A stretch of DNA of 64,000 nt from Bromus sterilis (Eukaryota > Streptophyta > Magnoliopsida > Poales > Poaceae). The notes below the pieces were generated by a model. The model did not search any database, had not been told where the DNA came from, and was given only the letters and a program-made list of their open reading frames with translations. This document shows, in pieces, positions 47,822-59,238 of the stretch (the first letter of the stretch is position 1; every line of letters starts with the position of its first letter). The position numbers were made by a program, and so were the translations under genes. The stretch spans positions 7,006,001-7,070,000 of the forward strand of contig OX465596.1 in the NCBI GenBank assembly GCA_950022295.1, read 5' to 3'.

Positions 47822-48339
47822 CTTGTAGAGCTTGCAAAGTGTATGTTAGAGATTATTATGTGTTATTTGTACAACAGGAGCACTGTACTGAATCTGGCTG
47901 ATAATATTTGAAGTATTTCGTGTGTTTTCTGTGTGCCAATTTAAATACTAGGTATTTATTTATGTTAAATTGAAAAATGAAGAATTTGACCCTGACAGCT
48001 AGGACCCAATTACTAGAACCTGACAACGGTGACCCACCTGACTAGTGGACCCATTTTATAAAAAAGAAAAAAGAAACTATTGAGACAAAAAGGCCACGGC
48101 CCAAAAAAAGGTTGCAGTGTTGGGCTTGGCCCATGAAGCCGACCAAAAATTGACAGGAAAGATAAATAAGCCGAATTGTTGGGCTCGGCCCATCTGAAGC
48201 ACCGAATTGGACCGGGCTGATTGTACTCCACGTCAGCTTGCCACGTTGGATCTGACGTGGCCTGGCCAATAAGCCAATGACCAAATCAATTGGTCACAAC
48301 ATCTATGACCTTTGGTTTAGTCACAATCATCTATGACCA
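47822..48339. repeat. 518-bp direct repeat, right copy
   Basis: The right copy continues through a further 145 bp to the CACTA terminus at 48484, so it is the original end region. The left copy (44112-44629) lacks that terminal part. Confidence 0.95.
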
Positions 48340-48484
48340 TTACAGAAAAAAAGGTCACAGTGTCCGCTTTGCGACCCTCAGCTTTTGACCAACTGATTTT
48401 GGTCACAAAAAGGTCACAAATGAAGAACAGTGAACTTTCAGTGACCAATATGTAGGGTCACAAGTTAGCATATTTCTTGTAGTG

Positions 48485-50127
48485 CTAACAAGCACAGATT
48501 AATTTCCTGGAGGCTGGGTATACCTAGGCCTCCAAAATCCTTTTTTCATGCAAACTAGCTTCCAATTTGCTATGACCTTCAAAATCATTCCATAGGCAAT
48601 TGGCCATCTGGGAGTTAATGAGCTCTATAGCCCATTTGGGGAATTTAAAGAAGGAAAGTAAGTAGATAGGAATGCTAGCTAAACAGGCTTGGATCAGAAT
48701 CAGTCTTCCCAAATAGGATAGTAGCTTTCCCCTCCACCCTGCAATCCTTTTGAGGATTTTATCAATGAGGGGTTGTATGTCTTCCCTACTAAGCTTATCA
48801 TACTGTAAAGGAACCCCTAGATATTTTATAGGGAAAATCCCTTTGCAACACCCTAGGCTATCAGCAAAAGGAGAGAAATCCTCATCATCCATAATGATGG
48901 GGATGAGCTCACCTTTACTGTAGTTTATTCACCTGCTCAAAAGAGTGCATCACCATTTTGAGATTATTTGTTACTTCTAAATTTTTGTCAAGGAAGAGTA
49001 TGGTATCATCTGCATATTGCAAGCAGATGATCCCCCCAGGGCAAACCTCAGGGCACAACCCTTTGATGAGCCCCATGTCTGCAGCCTTGGCTAACATTCT
49101 GGTTAAGGCATCTACCACCAAATTAAACAAAAGTGGAGATAAAGGGTCCCCCTGCCTAAGCCCTTTGCCAGTGCTAAAAAACCACTCTCACTATTGTTTA
49201 ACTTCACACCTACGGACCCCCTATCAGTGATGTCATGCATCAAAGACCTCCATTTATTTCCAAAGCCTCTAGCTTGGAGAAGCTCTGCTAAAAAATCCAG
49301 GTTAACCTTGTCAAAGGCTTTCTCATAATCTAGTTTGAGAACCAACCCTTGCTGATTTGTGGAGTGCGCGGAATGCAGAATCTCATGGGCAGTAACTACA
49401 CTTTCAAGGATGAATCTGTCCTTAAGGAAGGAAGATTGGCAATCAATCTTCGTAAGATAATAATAATTCTATTAGTCAAGACCTTAGTAAAGATCTTAAA
49501 ACTACCATTTATCAAACTTATAGGTCTAAATTTTCTAATAGAAGTAGCCTCAGGTTCTTTTGGGATGAGGGTCAACATTACAAAGTTTAGCCTGTAGATG
49601 TCTAGTTTTCCATTATCGAAATACTCAAACATTTTAAACAGGTCCCCTTTCACAAGGTCCCAAAAGTGCTGATAAAAAAAAGAAAGGGATCTCATCAGGA
49701 CCTGGAGCCCCATCTGAATAGGAATCAAAAACAACTTTCTTGATCTCTGCTTCTTTGATGTCCCAGAAGTTCTTTCTTGACCTAGAGTCCCAGAAGTGCT
49801 GAAAATATGCAGTGTTCCTATCTCCCTCTTTGATGTCCCTATCCCTAGATCTCTGTTTTGCTTTGACCTCCTCTTGGAGCCAAATTTTTTGGAGTTCATT
49901 GTGAATGAACTTAAACCTATTTTTCTCATTGTCCTCAAGCTGTGCATTTTCAGCTTTTAAGTCAATTTGATCATACTCCTCCATGAGTATCTTCTTATAC
50001 CTCCTAATGGATGCTTCCTCATTAGAGCTCCATCCTTTAGTCACTTTCCCAAGTTTCCTAATTTTCTGCTGCCAGATTGACAGAGATGAACCTCTATGTG
50101 GAACTGAGTTCCAAGTTCTGGTCACCA
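48485..50127 (-). mobile_element. Degenerate LINE fragment, cut at both sides by CACTA elements
   Basis: On minus, successive broken frames give the LINE linker (EGDRNTAYFQ), reverse-transcriptase pieces (RKFRPISLINGSFKI, LVLKLDYEKAFDKVNLDF, catalytic IICLQYADDTILFLD) and the following segment (IFPIKYLGVPLQYDK, GWRGKLLSYLGRLILIQACL). Several stops and frameshifts are present. The right edge is the CACTAGTAGAAAAAGG terminus at 50128 and the left edge the CACTA terminus at 48484, so both transposons landed in this LINE. Confidence 0.85.
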
Positions 50128-50699
50128 GACACTAGTAGAAAAAGGCCCATTTATCCCGGTTCCAGAGGCCCATTTGTCCCGGTTCCGGAACCGGGACTAA
50201 AGGGTCGCTACTAATGCCCAAAACCTTTAGTCCCGGTTTGCCCACGAACCAGGACAGACGGGCCTCCACGTGGCCGCTGTGGCTTGCCCAGGCGGAGGCC
50301 CTTTTTTCCCGGTTGGTGCCACCAACCGGGGCCAAAGGACATCCACGCGGCAGCATTTCAGTGGCTGGGTTTTGTTTTTGTTTTTGAAAGGGGGCGGGGG
50401 GTTTAGGGGGTTTTGCAGGGTTAATTTAGGGGTTTCATATATTGTTTTAGCTAGCTAATAAAGAGAAGTGTGTACTCTCTGATCTTCGTGCTTGGTCGAC
50501 GCTACGTACTATACGTATAGAGAGGACTCGACACACTAGCTATTTAGCAAATGAAGAAACCATTAATATAAGTAGAGAAGATCGATAATCGTCATGAACA
50601 TATATATACAGAGAGAAGTGATCGACACCTCTCCTTCCCCGAGAGATTGGTCGAACAACAAGTTTTCGGATATCTATCCCTAGCTAACATCTGAACTCA

Positions 50700-53600
50700 A
50701 TTTCCACAACTGAAATTAAGTTCCGTATAGTATTGTCCTTTCTTATCGAGGACGTGCTCAAGAAAGAATCCCGCCAATTCCTCTTGAATTGCTTTTATGC
50801 AATCTTCTGGTAGGAGTTGTTCCTGAAGCTCCCAAAGCTAATTTGAAGAAGGGGGTCAATACATGCATATTATATGAATGAAACTCGTCAAATTAAAATT
50901 GTGAATATAGTGTTTCTTACGCACATTAATATCTTTTTTAGAGTGGCCGCCTTTCTTAGAGAACGTCTCGTTGTAGATGTACTCGCAAATGTAGTATCCA
51001 CAAAGATTAGTCCCTTCTGGTTGCAACATCCACTTTACGAGAAATAGAGTTCAATTAATCAAAATGATAATCAAGCATTATAAATGGTATTGATGAAACG
51101 AATAGCTAGAATCAATGAGAGATGCGCGAAACTAGCTATAGTAGTACTTACTTTCGGGTATGAAATTTTCAGTTCCTTCGGCACTACTCTCGGAATTGTT
51201 TGGGTGAACTGTTTCCAAACCCTGCCATATACAAAGAAAATAATTATTACCTGATATCAGGAAATGAACAAAGTTGCCGATATATGATTGATTGAACTTA
51301 CTTCGTGAGCATTTCAATGATCTCCGCATACTCATTGCGTTCTTTTCGTCTTGAGTCTAAGACGGTTACTACTCCGTTCTCAACATCAATCTCTAGGAGA
51401 ATATAGTGGAGGCTGTGCACGCATGCATAACTCATCAATTACATTAATATAACCTCGAGTATTAAGGAAAACCGAATATGCACAAGACATTATAACACTC
51501 ACTTGAAGTTGTAAGGAAAGAGTATTTTCTGTTTGTTTTGATGTTGAAGCAAAGATTTTAGCAAGTTGGACTCGGGTATTGCGGGTTCATTTATAACCGT
51601 GAATGGATCAAATATATTTAAGTTAATGAACCCAATATTGTCGATTCCTTTTTTCTTGCATTCGGCGATCTTCAATCTGCATGCATGATATAGAGGATAA
51701 ATTATTTGTACATGATGAAAGAGCTGAGCTGTATATATATAGAGACTTAATTAAAGAAGTAGTAACTTACAGACAGTAGCAAGTGAAGATTACTTTATCG
51801 ATGGCCATTGCATTGTAAAGCTAGAATAATTCCTCAAATTGAACAGGCACCAGCCTAATTGCAACGAGGTCGTCCTGATTCTCTTTAACCATAACGAACA
51901 AATTATCAAGACTGCCAGACAACTTGCAGCAATCCAGGTACCAATTATGGAGTCTTCGCATCATAGTTGTTAGAGGAGTACCAGGTTTGACGAGAGGATG
52001 CCCGTACCGGTATGTGTATACTTCCTCCATTGATTCAAACTGCATATCAGCGGGCATGTAATCACCAATTTTAGTACCGGGCGCCATCCCCTCGACATCG
52101 ACGATATCGTCGCTAAACACCTTCAATGGGGCTAACGATTGTTTCGCCTGTTCGGCGAGCTGGGGAACTTTTTTCACTTTTTGTGTTACTCTCCTTTTGT
52201 CAGTTGCATTTGTTCTAGTCTTTCGCGTTTCTCTCACTTTCTTTTTAAGAATGCGGACATTGTTGTCATCCAGCGGAGGCGCTGGTGGTCGCATCAGGTT
52301 ATCCACAGTGCGCTTCACTATCTCCGGATCTAACATCATCTTCTTCGGAGGTGCATTTTTTTCTTATTGAAAAATGCATCTACTTCTCCTTTAACGATCT
52401 TCTCGTTTTCCTCCATGCTCCTATCGTATGGTCGCGGTTCAAGAGGCTTGAGAGATGCTGGACCGTATTGGTGTTTCCCCCCGGTGGCGCTGGATGTACC
52501 GCTAGACGTCGGAGCAGCCGGAGCGGCGGCGGTTGTCTTTCTTTGTTGCTTATTACGCGCCGGATCAGCCGGAGCGGGGGGGGGGGGGGGCTTGCTGACG
52601 CGCCGAAGGAGGCGGAGGAGGAGGCGGATTGATGGGACGCGCCGGCGCAGGCGAAGGAGGCGGGTTGATGGGACGCGCTGGCGCAGGCGAAGGAGGCGGA
52701 GGAGGAGGGTTGATGGGACGCGTCGACGCAGGTGAAGAAGCAAGCAGACTGATGGGACGCGCCGGCGCAGACGAAGAAGGAGGCGGTACCTGATGATCAC
52801 GCGCCGTCCAGTTCGGAAGCTTGATTAATTCCTTCCTCCATAGACATGTAGTCTTCAGAGCCTCACTCAGGCGACTGTCCCCATCACCGGTAGGGTAGTC
52901 AAGCTCGAGCTCCTCATATCCCTCAACTATTTCATCGACCATCACAACGACATAGCCTTGTGGAATCGGACGAGAGTGAAAAGTTCCTCCGCGAGGAGGT
53001 AGAACATTGCCGATAGCCGCCTTGGGTGTGAGGTGCGCGAATTCCGCCAAAAGTTGGCAATCTTGAGTTTCCGTGATAGCATCCACGGGGTAGATGGTGG
53101 GAGCCGTCAACTCAGGCTGTGCAACAACAAGCTCGGTGGAAGCCACGCTGCTTCTCCGCTGAGATGGCGGGGTAACTTCTTGGGTAGCTTCGTCAACTCG
53201 ATGCCTCTCCTCTAGCGCTTTTACTCTTGCATTCAATTGCTGCATTTCGCTGAGCTCCTTTTTCCTCTTCCTTTCCCGGCTTTTGTAACCGCCTGCATCG
53301 GGAAATCCATACTTCCACGGAACGGAGCCTGCCGTGCCCCGTGTTCGTCCTGGGTGCTCCGGATTACCGAGTGCCTCTGTGAGCTAGTCGTTCTCTCTGT
53401 CGGGAACGAACGTCCCTTTCACCGATTTGGCGAAATATTCCCGAAGCTTTTCTACCGTTGCGTCCAATTTTTTGTCCTTCCAAGCGCACTTCCCTGTTTC
53501 GGGGTCCAATGATCCCCCAGTCCCGAAGAACCAAGTCTTTCTACGCGGTGACCAGAACCATGTCTCTGGTGTGATCCCTCTTTCAATCAGGTCATGCTCA

Positions 53601-54222
53601 GCCTTGTCCCACGACGGGCTGGCTTTGAGGTAGCCACATGACCCCGTGCGATGGTGAAGCTTCTTCTTTTCAACATTTAGCTTGTTTGTCTCTGACATCT
53701 TCTTACTCTTCTCCGATTTCTTGTGGGCCACAAATGCGTCCCAGTGATATTTTATCTTCTCATATTGACGGGTGAATATTGGAGTCTCATTTTTGTCGAC
53801 AAACTTTGTTTTCAAGTCATTCTTCCACCTCCTGAATAGTTCTGCCATCTTCTTAAGAGCATGAGTCTTGATCAATGGCTCTATAACTGGCTTTTCCTGA
53901 TCCTCCTCTGGCGGTAGGATGAAATTTGCCTTTGCAATATATATACCTCGCCGGACTTTGCAACAGCTCCTTCCTCCGTTCGCTCATCGTAGTCGTCATC
54001 ACGGTCTACTTCTTCATCCTCGGAGCCTGCTTCACTCTCTCCTTCCAGACCATCGGTGTCGTTCAGAAACGATAAGGTCACATCACCTTTCTGGATGTCG
54101 TCACCCATCGACGGTCCCGGTCCTTCTTGGATGTCGTCGCTCACCGACGGTCCTTTTGCTCTTTCGCGAATGATTTCACCCATAACGTCTTCTTCTTCTA
54201 AGTTTCTTCGACCATCGTCCAT
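50700..54222 (-). pseudogene. CACTA-encoded protein with Ulp1-like (C48) protease domain
   Basis: Read from 54222 leftwards: an acidic N-terminus (EEEDVMGEIIRERAKGPSV; SEDEEVDRDDDYDE), then a plant-CACTA conserved region (KYHWDAFVAHKKSEKS, GTGGSLDPETGKCAWKDK), a coiled-coil region (MQQLNARVKALEERH), a proline-rich repeat (APARPINPPP repeated) and a YMPADMQFESMEEVY region. Several short exons follow that together give a Ulp1/C48 fold: LHYILLEIDVENGVVTVLDS with the catalytic His and Asp (51352-51416), and LQPEGTNLCGYYICEY with the Gln/Cys site (about 51000). A stop (TAG) falls in frame at 53381-53383 and the frame shifts at a G run near 52576-52590. The function of such proteases in CACTA elements is not settled; TnpA-like DNA binding is possible. 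Confidence 0.75.
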
Positions 54223-54299
54223 AGTTTCTGCAAAATATTACAACATATGACACTTAATATACAAACATGAGATAGCTAGCCATGGATTTGGATCGAAAA

Positions 54300-54680
54300 C
54301 TTCGCACAATGAATCCTCTCTCGACCCGCCTCGGCGTTCCTCGACCCTCGACCCCTCGACGACCCTCGAACCCTCTCTGCGACCCCTCGACCCCACGACG
54401 ACTCGAGACCTCGATCTCTCGATGATCCTCTCGACCCCTCGACGACCCTCGAACCCTCGACCACTCGACGACCCTCGAACCCTCTGCGACCCCTCGACGA
54501 CTCGACCCACGACCTCTCTCGGTGATGACCCTGTCGACCCCTCGACGACCCTCGAACCGACGCGTATAGTTCCCGACCCTCGACCCTCGAGCTATAGCGA
54601 CCTCTCTCGGTGACCCTCGATCGACAGTCTATGTACCGACGCGTATAGTTCCAGATCCTCGACCCGCACGGCGATCCTCG
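54300..54680. repeat. Imperfect minisatellite of CGACCCTCGA-type units
   Basis: Short units built from CCTCGACGACCCTCGAACC recur with variable spacing over about 380 bp. They lie just upstream of the CACTA gene's N-terminus. Open frames across the array (Arg/Gly/Ser-rich) are by-products. Confidence 0.8.
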
Positions 54681-54699
54681 ACACCCTCTCGTTCTCGAT

Positions 54700-54975
54700 T
54701 TTCAAAAAAAGAGGATTCTATTTTTTTTCTTCTTCTCCTCTTATTTTTTTCTTCTTCCTCATCTTCTTCTCCTCCTTCCTCTTCTTATTTTTCTTTTTCC
54801 CTCTCCTTCTTTTTCTTTTTCCTTCTCTTCCTCTTTTCTTATCCAACACTAGAACATTTTAACTTCATAAAATTAAGACTAATTATAAAACAGAAAAAGA
54901 TAAGATGAACAAAAAAAATATTTTCCATTTTCTTTTCTCTGTTAATTTTACTTTTTTATTTTCTTTTTTTTCTCC
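54700..54975. repeat. Polypyrimidine tract
   Basis: A 250-bp stretch dominated by C and T (TTCTTCTCC-like units) on the + strand, grading into AT-rich sequence. Placed between the minisatellite and the GC-rich 55020-55380 block, it may be part of the CACTA promoter region; no gene is seen. Confidence 0.6.
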
Positions 54976-55009
54976 CCCACTAGAACACATTTTAACTTAG
55001 TACAATTTT

Positions 55010-55430
55010 GAGAACGGCCACGCCATGGCCGTACGTGGCAATGGACGTGGCCGGCGGCGAGCGCACGGAGGAGCTCCCCCTCCCGTCCATGGCAATGCAC
55101 GGGAGGAGCTCCTCTCTCCTGGCCATGGACGTGGCCGGCGGCGAGCGCACGGGAGGAGCTCCTCCTCCCGGCAATGGCATGCGGCGCGCGGCGGGACAAA
55201 GAGGCAGGGAGAGGGAGCAGACGCATGGATGCTCACAACGGGGAAGTCGGCGACGAGAGGGCGGTGCGGCGCCGGCAAGGTCGTCGACAACGGCAGGGGC
55301 GGTGCGGCGCGGCGTGGCGACGAAATCGGGCAGCCCGGCGGCGTAGGTGTCGTCGTCGGCCTCGTCTTGGGGAAGAATGGCGAGATGGGAACGACAGTTC
55401 CAAGGCGGGGGTATATATACCCTTCTCATT
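55010..55430. other. GC-rich block with a direct duplication
   Basis: GACGTGGCCGGCGGCGAGCG occurs twice (near 55046 and 55128), each followed by a GGAGGAGCTCC motif, so a segment of about 82 bp is duplicated. Frames are open on both strands because of composition. It may be the 5' untranslated part of the CACTA gene or a captured sequence; a coding role is not supported. Confidence 0.45.
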
Positions 55431-56215
55431 GGTTCCGGTTTGTGTTACCAACCGTTACTAAAGGGCGGCATTGGTACCGGTTGATGCCACCAACCGGTAC
55501 CAAAGGTGTTTTTCAGCATCCCAAAGGGCGGGAACAGAGACCTTTGGTACCGGTTGGTGGCTTCAACCGGTACCAATGAAGCTCTTTAGTAACGGTTGGT
55601 GACATAAACCGGTACCAATGCGCACCTTTGGTACCGGTTGGTGCCACCAACCGGGACATACCGTGCGCTACCGCGGAGCGGTGCGGTGGGAAGTTTAGTC
55701 CCACCTTGCTAGTCGAAGAGGAGCCGGAGTGGTTTATAAGCGCTGTTGCGCGTATCACTTCGAGCTCCTCTCGACTGCAGACTTTCGGGCCTACTCTGCT
55801 GCCATAATGCCTGTGGGCCTGCTAGGCCTCCCGCGGGCCTGGATCCTGGCCTATTGCAAGGTTTCTAGTCGTATCCAAGCCGTGTCGATGCCTAGTGGGT
55901 GGCATTTTTTTTCTTTTGGAAGAAAAAGGACCTTATTTCAACTCAAGACTTTTCTTGCATCCAACATGCAACATTCAAAGCCACATACTAAAATTTCAAC
56001 CCATTCTGACTTCATTTGCTATTTTCATGCATTTAATGATTTATTTTGAGCTAAATGACCCTGTGGCATTATTTTTCTATGAAAAAGGATCTTTAGTCCC
56101 GGTTGGTGCCTCCAACCGGTACTAAAGGCTTCTCAAACCGTAATTAACCACTAACTAACCCTTTAGTACCGGTTGGTGCCCAGAACCGGTACTAAAGGTC
56201 CCCTGTAACCAACTA
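55430..56215. repeat. CACTA subterminal palindromic repeats
   Basis: Many copies of GGTTGGTGCCACCAACC-like palindromes and (C/T)TTTGGTACCGGTTGG / CCGGTACCAAAGG in both orientations. In CACTA elements such subterminal motifs are transposase binding sites (established for En/Spm). A partial copy of the 336-bp tandem unit sits inside at about 55930-56058. Confidence 0.8.
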
Positions 56216-57112
56216 AATTAGTACCACCTCGCTAGCCGAAGTGGAGTTAGACCTATTTATAAGCACAGGTCCGCGTGGACTTATCGTAGCATAACAAGTT
56301 CACTAAAGGACGTAAATGGAGAAATTCATCTGTATCATGTACTCTATCCGGGGTAAATTCGGACGGACCTCGTTTCGTTGGCAGATTTGCCAGATGTGCC
56401 CACGAGGCGGGGATCGTCTGTAAACCCGTATGGGATGAAAATCCCGTACAGGTGTTACAGACTATGCCCGCCTGGTCGGTAGACTTGCCGGATTTGTCAA
56501 CCAGATGAGGACCGTCTGAAATTTGCCTTGACGGTGTATAGGATGTGGAGTATTCTTCTGTTGACGTCCTATAATGAAATTGCTATACTTTTTTGTTTTT
56601 GTTTTCCAATCAAACAAAACACAAGGTTTCCCCTGCATACAGCCCGACGGTGGCTCATGAGTGCAACCATATCAAATGCACCGTCGGACGTATGCAGGGA
56701 ATCCGAATGATTTGTATTTGGTCGATGAAGTGAAAGATTTCTAACTAGATATATATAAGATCAACAAAACACATGGTTTCGCCTAGTTACATCCCGACGG
56801 TGTGGCTCGTGAGTGCCCGCATATCAAAAGCACCGTCGGACTGCAACCAGGCGAATCCGAATGATTTGTATTTGGCCGATGAAATGAGTGTCGAACATGT
56901 CCGAGAGGTGGGCTATATATAGGCAACGACAAGCCTGATCCAACGGATGACAAGTCTGATCCAACGACTCACAAAGTGCTTGAAAGAAAAACGCGATCCA
57001 TGTGCTTCTTCCTGATTGGTCGAGGTGAGCTGAAAGAAACAAAGCGCTTGAAGTACCAGTTTGTGGTTGAAACCGGTGCTAATGACCTTTCTGACTTCAT
57101 TTGCTATTTTTT
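56216..57112. other. CACTA internal non-coding stretch with paired hairpins
   Basis: No gene is supported. It contains two related hairpin units (56631-56699 and 56779-56854) and a TATA-like GGGCTATATATAGGCAACG at about 56907 that recurs near 58892. The AAACACGCGATCC...CTTCTTCCTGATTGG segment occurs here and twice more near 58970-59090. Confidence 0.5.
56631..56854. repeat. Two tandem hairpin-forming units
   Basis: Unit a: the arm CCCTGCATACAGCCCGACGG (56631-56650) pairs with CCGTCGGACGTATGCAGGG (56681-56699) with a one-base bulge. Unit b: TCGCCTAGTTACATCCCGAC (56779-56798) pairs with the segment ending 56854 with a few mismatches. Flanks such as GAATCCGAATGATTTGTATT are shared, so the units arose by a duplication of about 148 bp. 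Confidence 0.7.
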
Positions 57113-58888
57113 GAACTCAGAAAAGGTTGAAACTTGGCGTGGTATCATCATTTTACCATAACATGTGTGCAAAAGTTGAGAGGGTTACGACAAAAACTGG
57201 ATGCACTTCGTGTACAACTGGACCATCTCTTTCAAAGTACGAGGGTTTCAAACGAAAACTCATCTGTTTCAAAGGAATTTCATTTTTCTAAACTTATTTC
57301 AACTCAAGACTTTTTTTGCATCCAACATGCAACATTCAAAGCCACATACTAAAATGTCAACCATTTCTGACTTCATTTGCTATTTTTCATGCATTTAATG
57401 ATTTATTTTGAGCTAAATGACCCTGTAATTGGAAAGCACTACAACTGAACTCAGAAAAGGTTGAAACTTGGCATGGTATCATCATTTAACCCACATAGCA
57501 TGTGTACAAAAGTTGAGAGGATTACGGCAAAAACTGGATCCACTTCGTGTACAAACTGGACCATCTCTTTCAAAGTACGAGGGTTTCAGACGAAAACACA
57601 TCTGTTTCAAAGGCATTTCATTTTTCTAAACTTATTTCAACTCCAGACTTTTTTGCATCCAACATGCAACATTCAAAGCCACATACTAAAATTTCAACCC
57701 TTTCTGACTTCATTTGCTATTTTTCATGCATTTAATGATTTATTTTGAGCTAAATGACCCTGTAATTGGAAAGCACTACAACTGAACTCATAAAAGGTTG
57801 AAACTTGGCATGGTATCATCATTTGACCCACATAGCATGTGTGCAAAAGTTGAGAGGATTACGGCAAAAACTGGATGCACTTCGTGTACAAATTGGACCA
57901 TCTCTTTCAAAGTACGAGGGTTTCAGACGAAAACACATCTGTTTCAAAGGCATTTCATTTTTCTAAACTTATTTCAACTCAAGACTTTTTTTGCATCCAA
58001 CATGCAACATTCAAAGCCACATACTAAAATTTCAACCCTTTCTGACTTCATTTGCTATTTTTCATGCATTTAATGATTTATTTTGAGCTAAATGACCCTG
58101 TAATTGGAAAGCACTACAACTGAACTCAGAAAAGGTTGAAACTTGGCATGGTATCATCATTTGACCCACATAGCATGTGTGCAAAAGTTGAGAGGATTAC
58201 GTCAAAAACTGGATGCACTTCATGTACAAACTGGACCATCTCTTTCAAAGTACGAGGGTTTCAGATGAAAACACATCTGTTTCAAAGGCATTTCATTTTT
58301 CTAAACTTATTTCAACCCAAGACTTTTTTTGCATGCAACATTCAAAGCCACATACTAAAATTTCAACCCTTTCTGACTTCATTTGCTATTTTTCATGCAT
58401 TTAATGATTTATTTTGAGCTAAATGACCCTGTAATTGGAAAGCACTACAACTGAACTTAGAAAAGGTTGAAACTTGGCATGGTATAATCATTTGACCTAC
58501 ATAGCATGTGTGCAAAAGTTGAGAGGATTACGGCAAAAATTGGATGCACTTCGTGTACAAACTGGACCATCTCTTTCGAAGTACGAGGGTTTCAGACAAA
58601 AACACATCTGTTTCAAAGGCATTTCATTTTTCTAAACTTATTTCAACTCAAGACTTTATTGCATCCAACATGCAACATTCAAAGCCACATACTAAAATTT
58701 CAACCCTTTCTGACTTCATTTGCTATTTTTCATGCATTTAATGATTTATTTTGAGCTAAATGACCCTGTAATTGGAAAGCACTACAACTGAACTTAGAAA
58801 AAGTTGAAACTTGGCATGGTATCATCATTTGACCCACATAGCATGTGTGCAAAAGTTGAGAGGATTACGGCAAAAACTGGATGCACTA
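57113..58888. repeat. Tandem array, about 5.3 copies of roughly 336 bp
   Basis: Copies begin with GAACTCAGAAAAGGTTGAAA or a close variant at 57113, 57447, 57784, 58122, 58453 and 58790, giving periods of 334, 337, 338, 331 and 337 bp. The last copy is cut near 58888. Every copy has the same open frame of 60-95 codons, which is a result of repetition and not evidence for a protein. I do not recognise it as one of the known Triticeae subtelomeric satellites. Confidence 0.93.
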
Positions 58889-59238
58889 GAGGTGGACTAT
58901 ATATATAGGCAACGACAAGCCTGATCCAACGGCTCACAAGCTTGATCCAACGACTCACAAGCGCTTGAAAGAAACACGCAATCCGTGTGCTTCTTCCTGA
59001 TTGGTTGGATCCAACGGCTCAGAAGCCTGATCCAACGACTCACAAGCACTTGAAAGAAACACGCGATCCATGTGCTTCTTCCTGATTGGTTGGATTCAGA
59101 ATCGTGTACGGTTAAAAGCGCGTGGAAGAGGACTCCACGCAACTCCAGTTGCCACTAGTTCTTTTCTCGTGCACTCTTTCCCCTTCTGCGCCACCGCCAC
59201 CATGCCGCCCCGCCTGCTTAGCGGCTTCCCGCCCTTCG
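58889..59238. other. Junction of CACTA and Athila element, with a short exon-like piece
   Basis: A TATA-like GGACTATATATATAGGCAA, then GATCCAACG repeats, lead to CCACCATGCCGCCCCGCC at about 59195-59212, an ATG in a good plant context. Fourteen codons (MPPRLLSGFPPFVG) follow before a donor-like GTTGGTGAGC at 59239. This may be the first exon of a sequence carried by the CACTA, cut off where the LTR begins. No downstream exon is visible. Confidence 0.3.

Larger units (their letters stand above)
44104..48484 (-). mobile_element. CACTA transposon fragment, left end missing
   Basis: The right end at 48484 reads, on the minus strand, CACTACAAGAAATATGCTAA, the terminal sequence of Triticeae CACTA elements. 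It is followed by subterminal GGTCAC/GTGACC repeats and a CCACGTCAGCTTGCCACG block. The left side has no matching terminus; the element passes directly into NLR3's LRR exon. Internal parts, left to right, are a copy of the end region (44112-44629), a tandem array (44640-46095), a gene-like segment (46100-47780) and the true end region. No transposase was found, so it is non-autonomous or deleted. Confidence 0.75.
50128..59238 (-). mobile_element. CACTA (En/Spm-like) transposon, 5' end not seen
   Basis: The left terminus reads CACTAGTAGAAAAAGGCCCA on +. It is followed by subterminal repeats TTTAGTCCCGG and GGACTAAAGG in both orientations. The right part (55430-56215) has the related ACCGGTTGGTGCCACCAACC palindromic repeats. 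Between them on minus lies the element gene (50700-54222). The inverse terminus CTACTAGTG expected at the right end was not found; sequence continues with CACTA-associated tandem repeats to about 59238, where the Athila LTR starts. The right end is thus uncertain or truncated. The large transposase (TNPD/Tnp2 type) is not present, so the copy is non-autonomous. Confidence 0.8.

Noticed and set aside
55025..55580. Overlapping GC-rich frames on both strands
   Set aside because: Short direct duplication and composition bias inside a CACTA element; no recognisable domain.
57113..58888. Possible CRISPR-like or coding repeat array
   Set aside because: Units are 336 bp with no unique spacers, in a plant CACTA context; repeated frames come from the unit itself.
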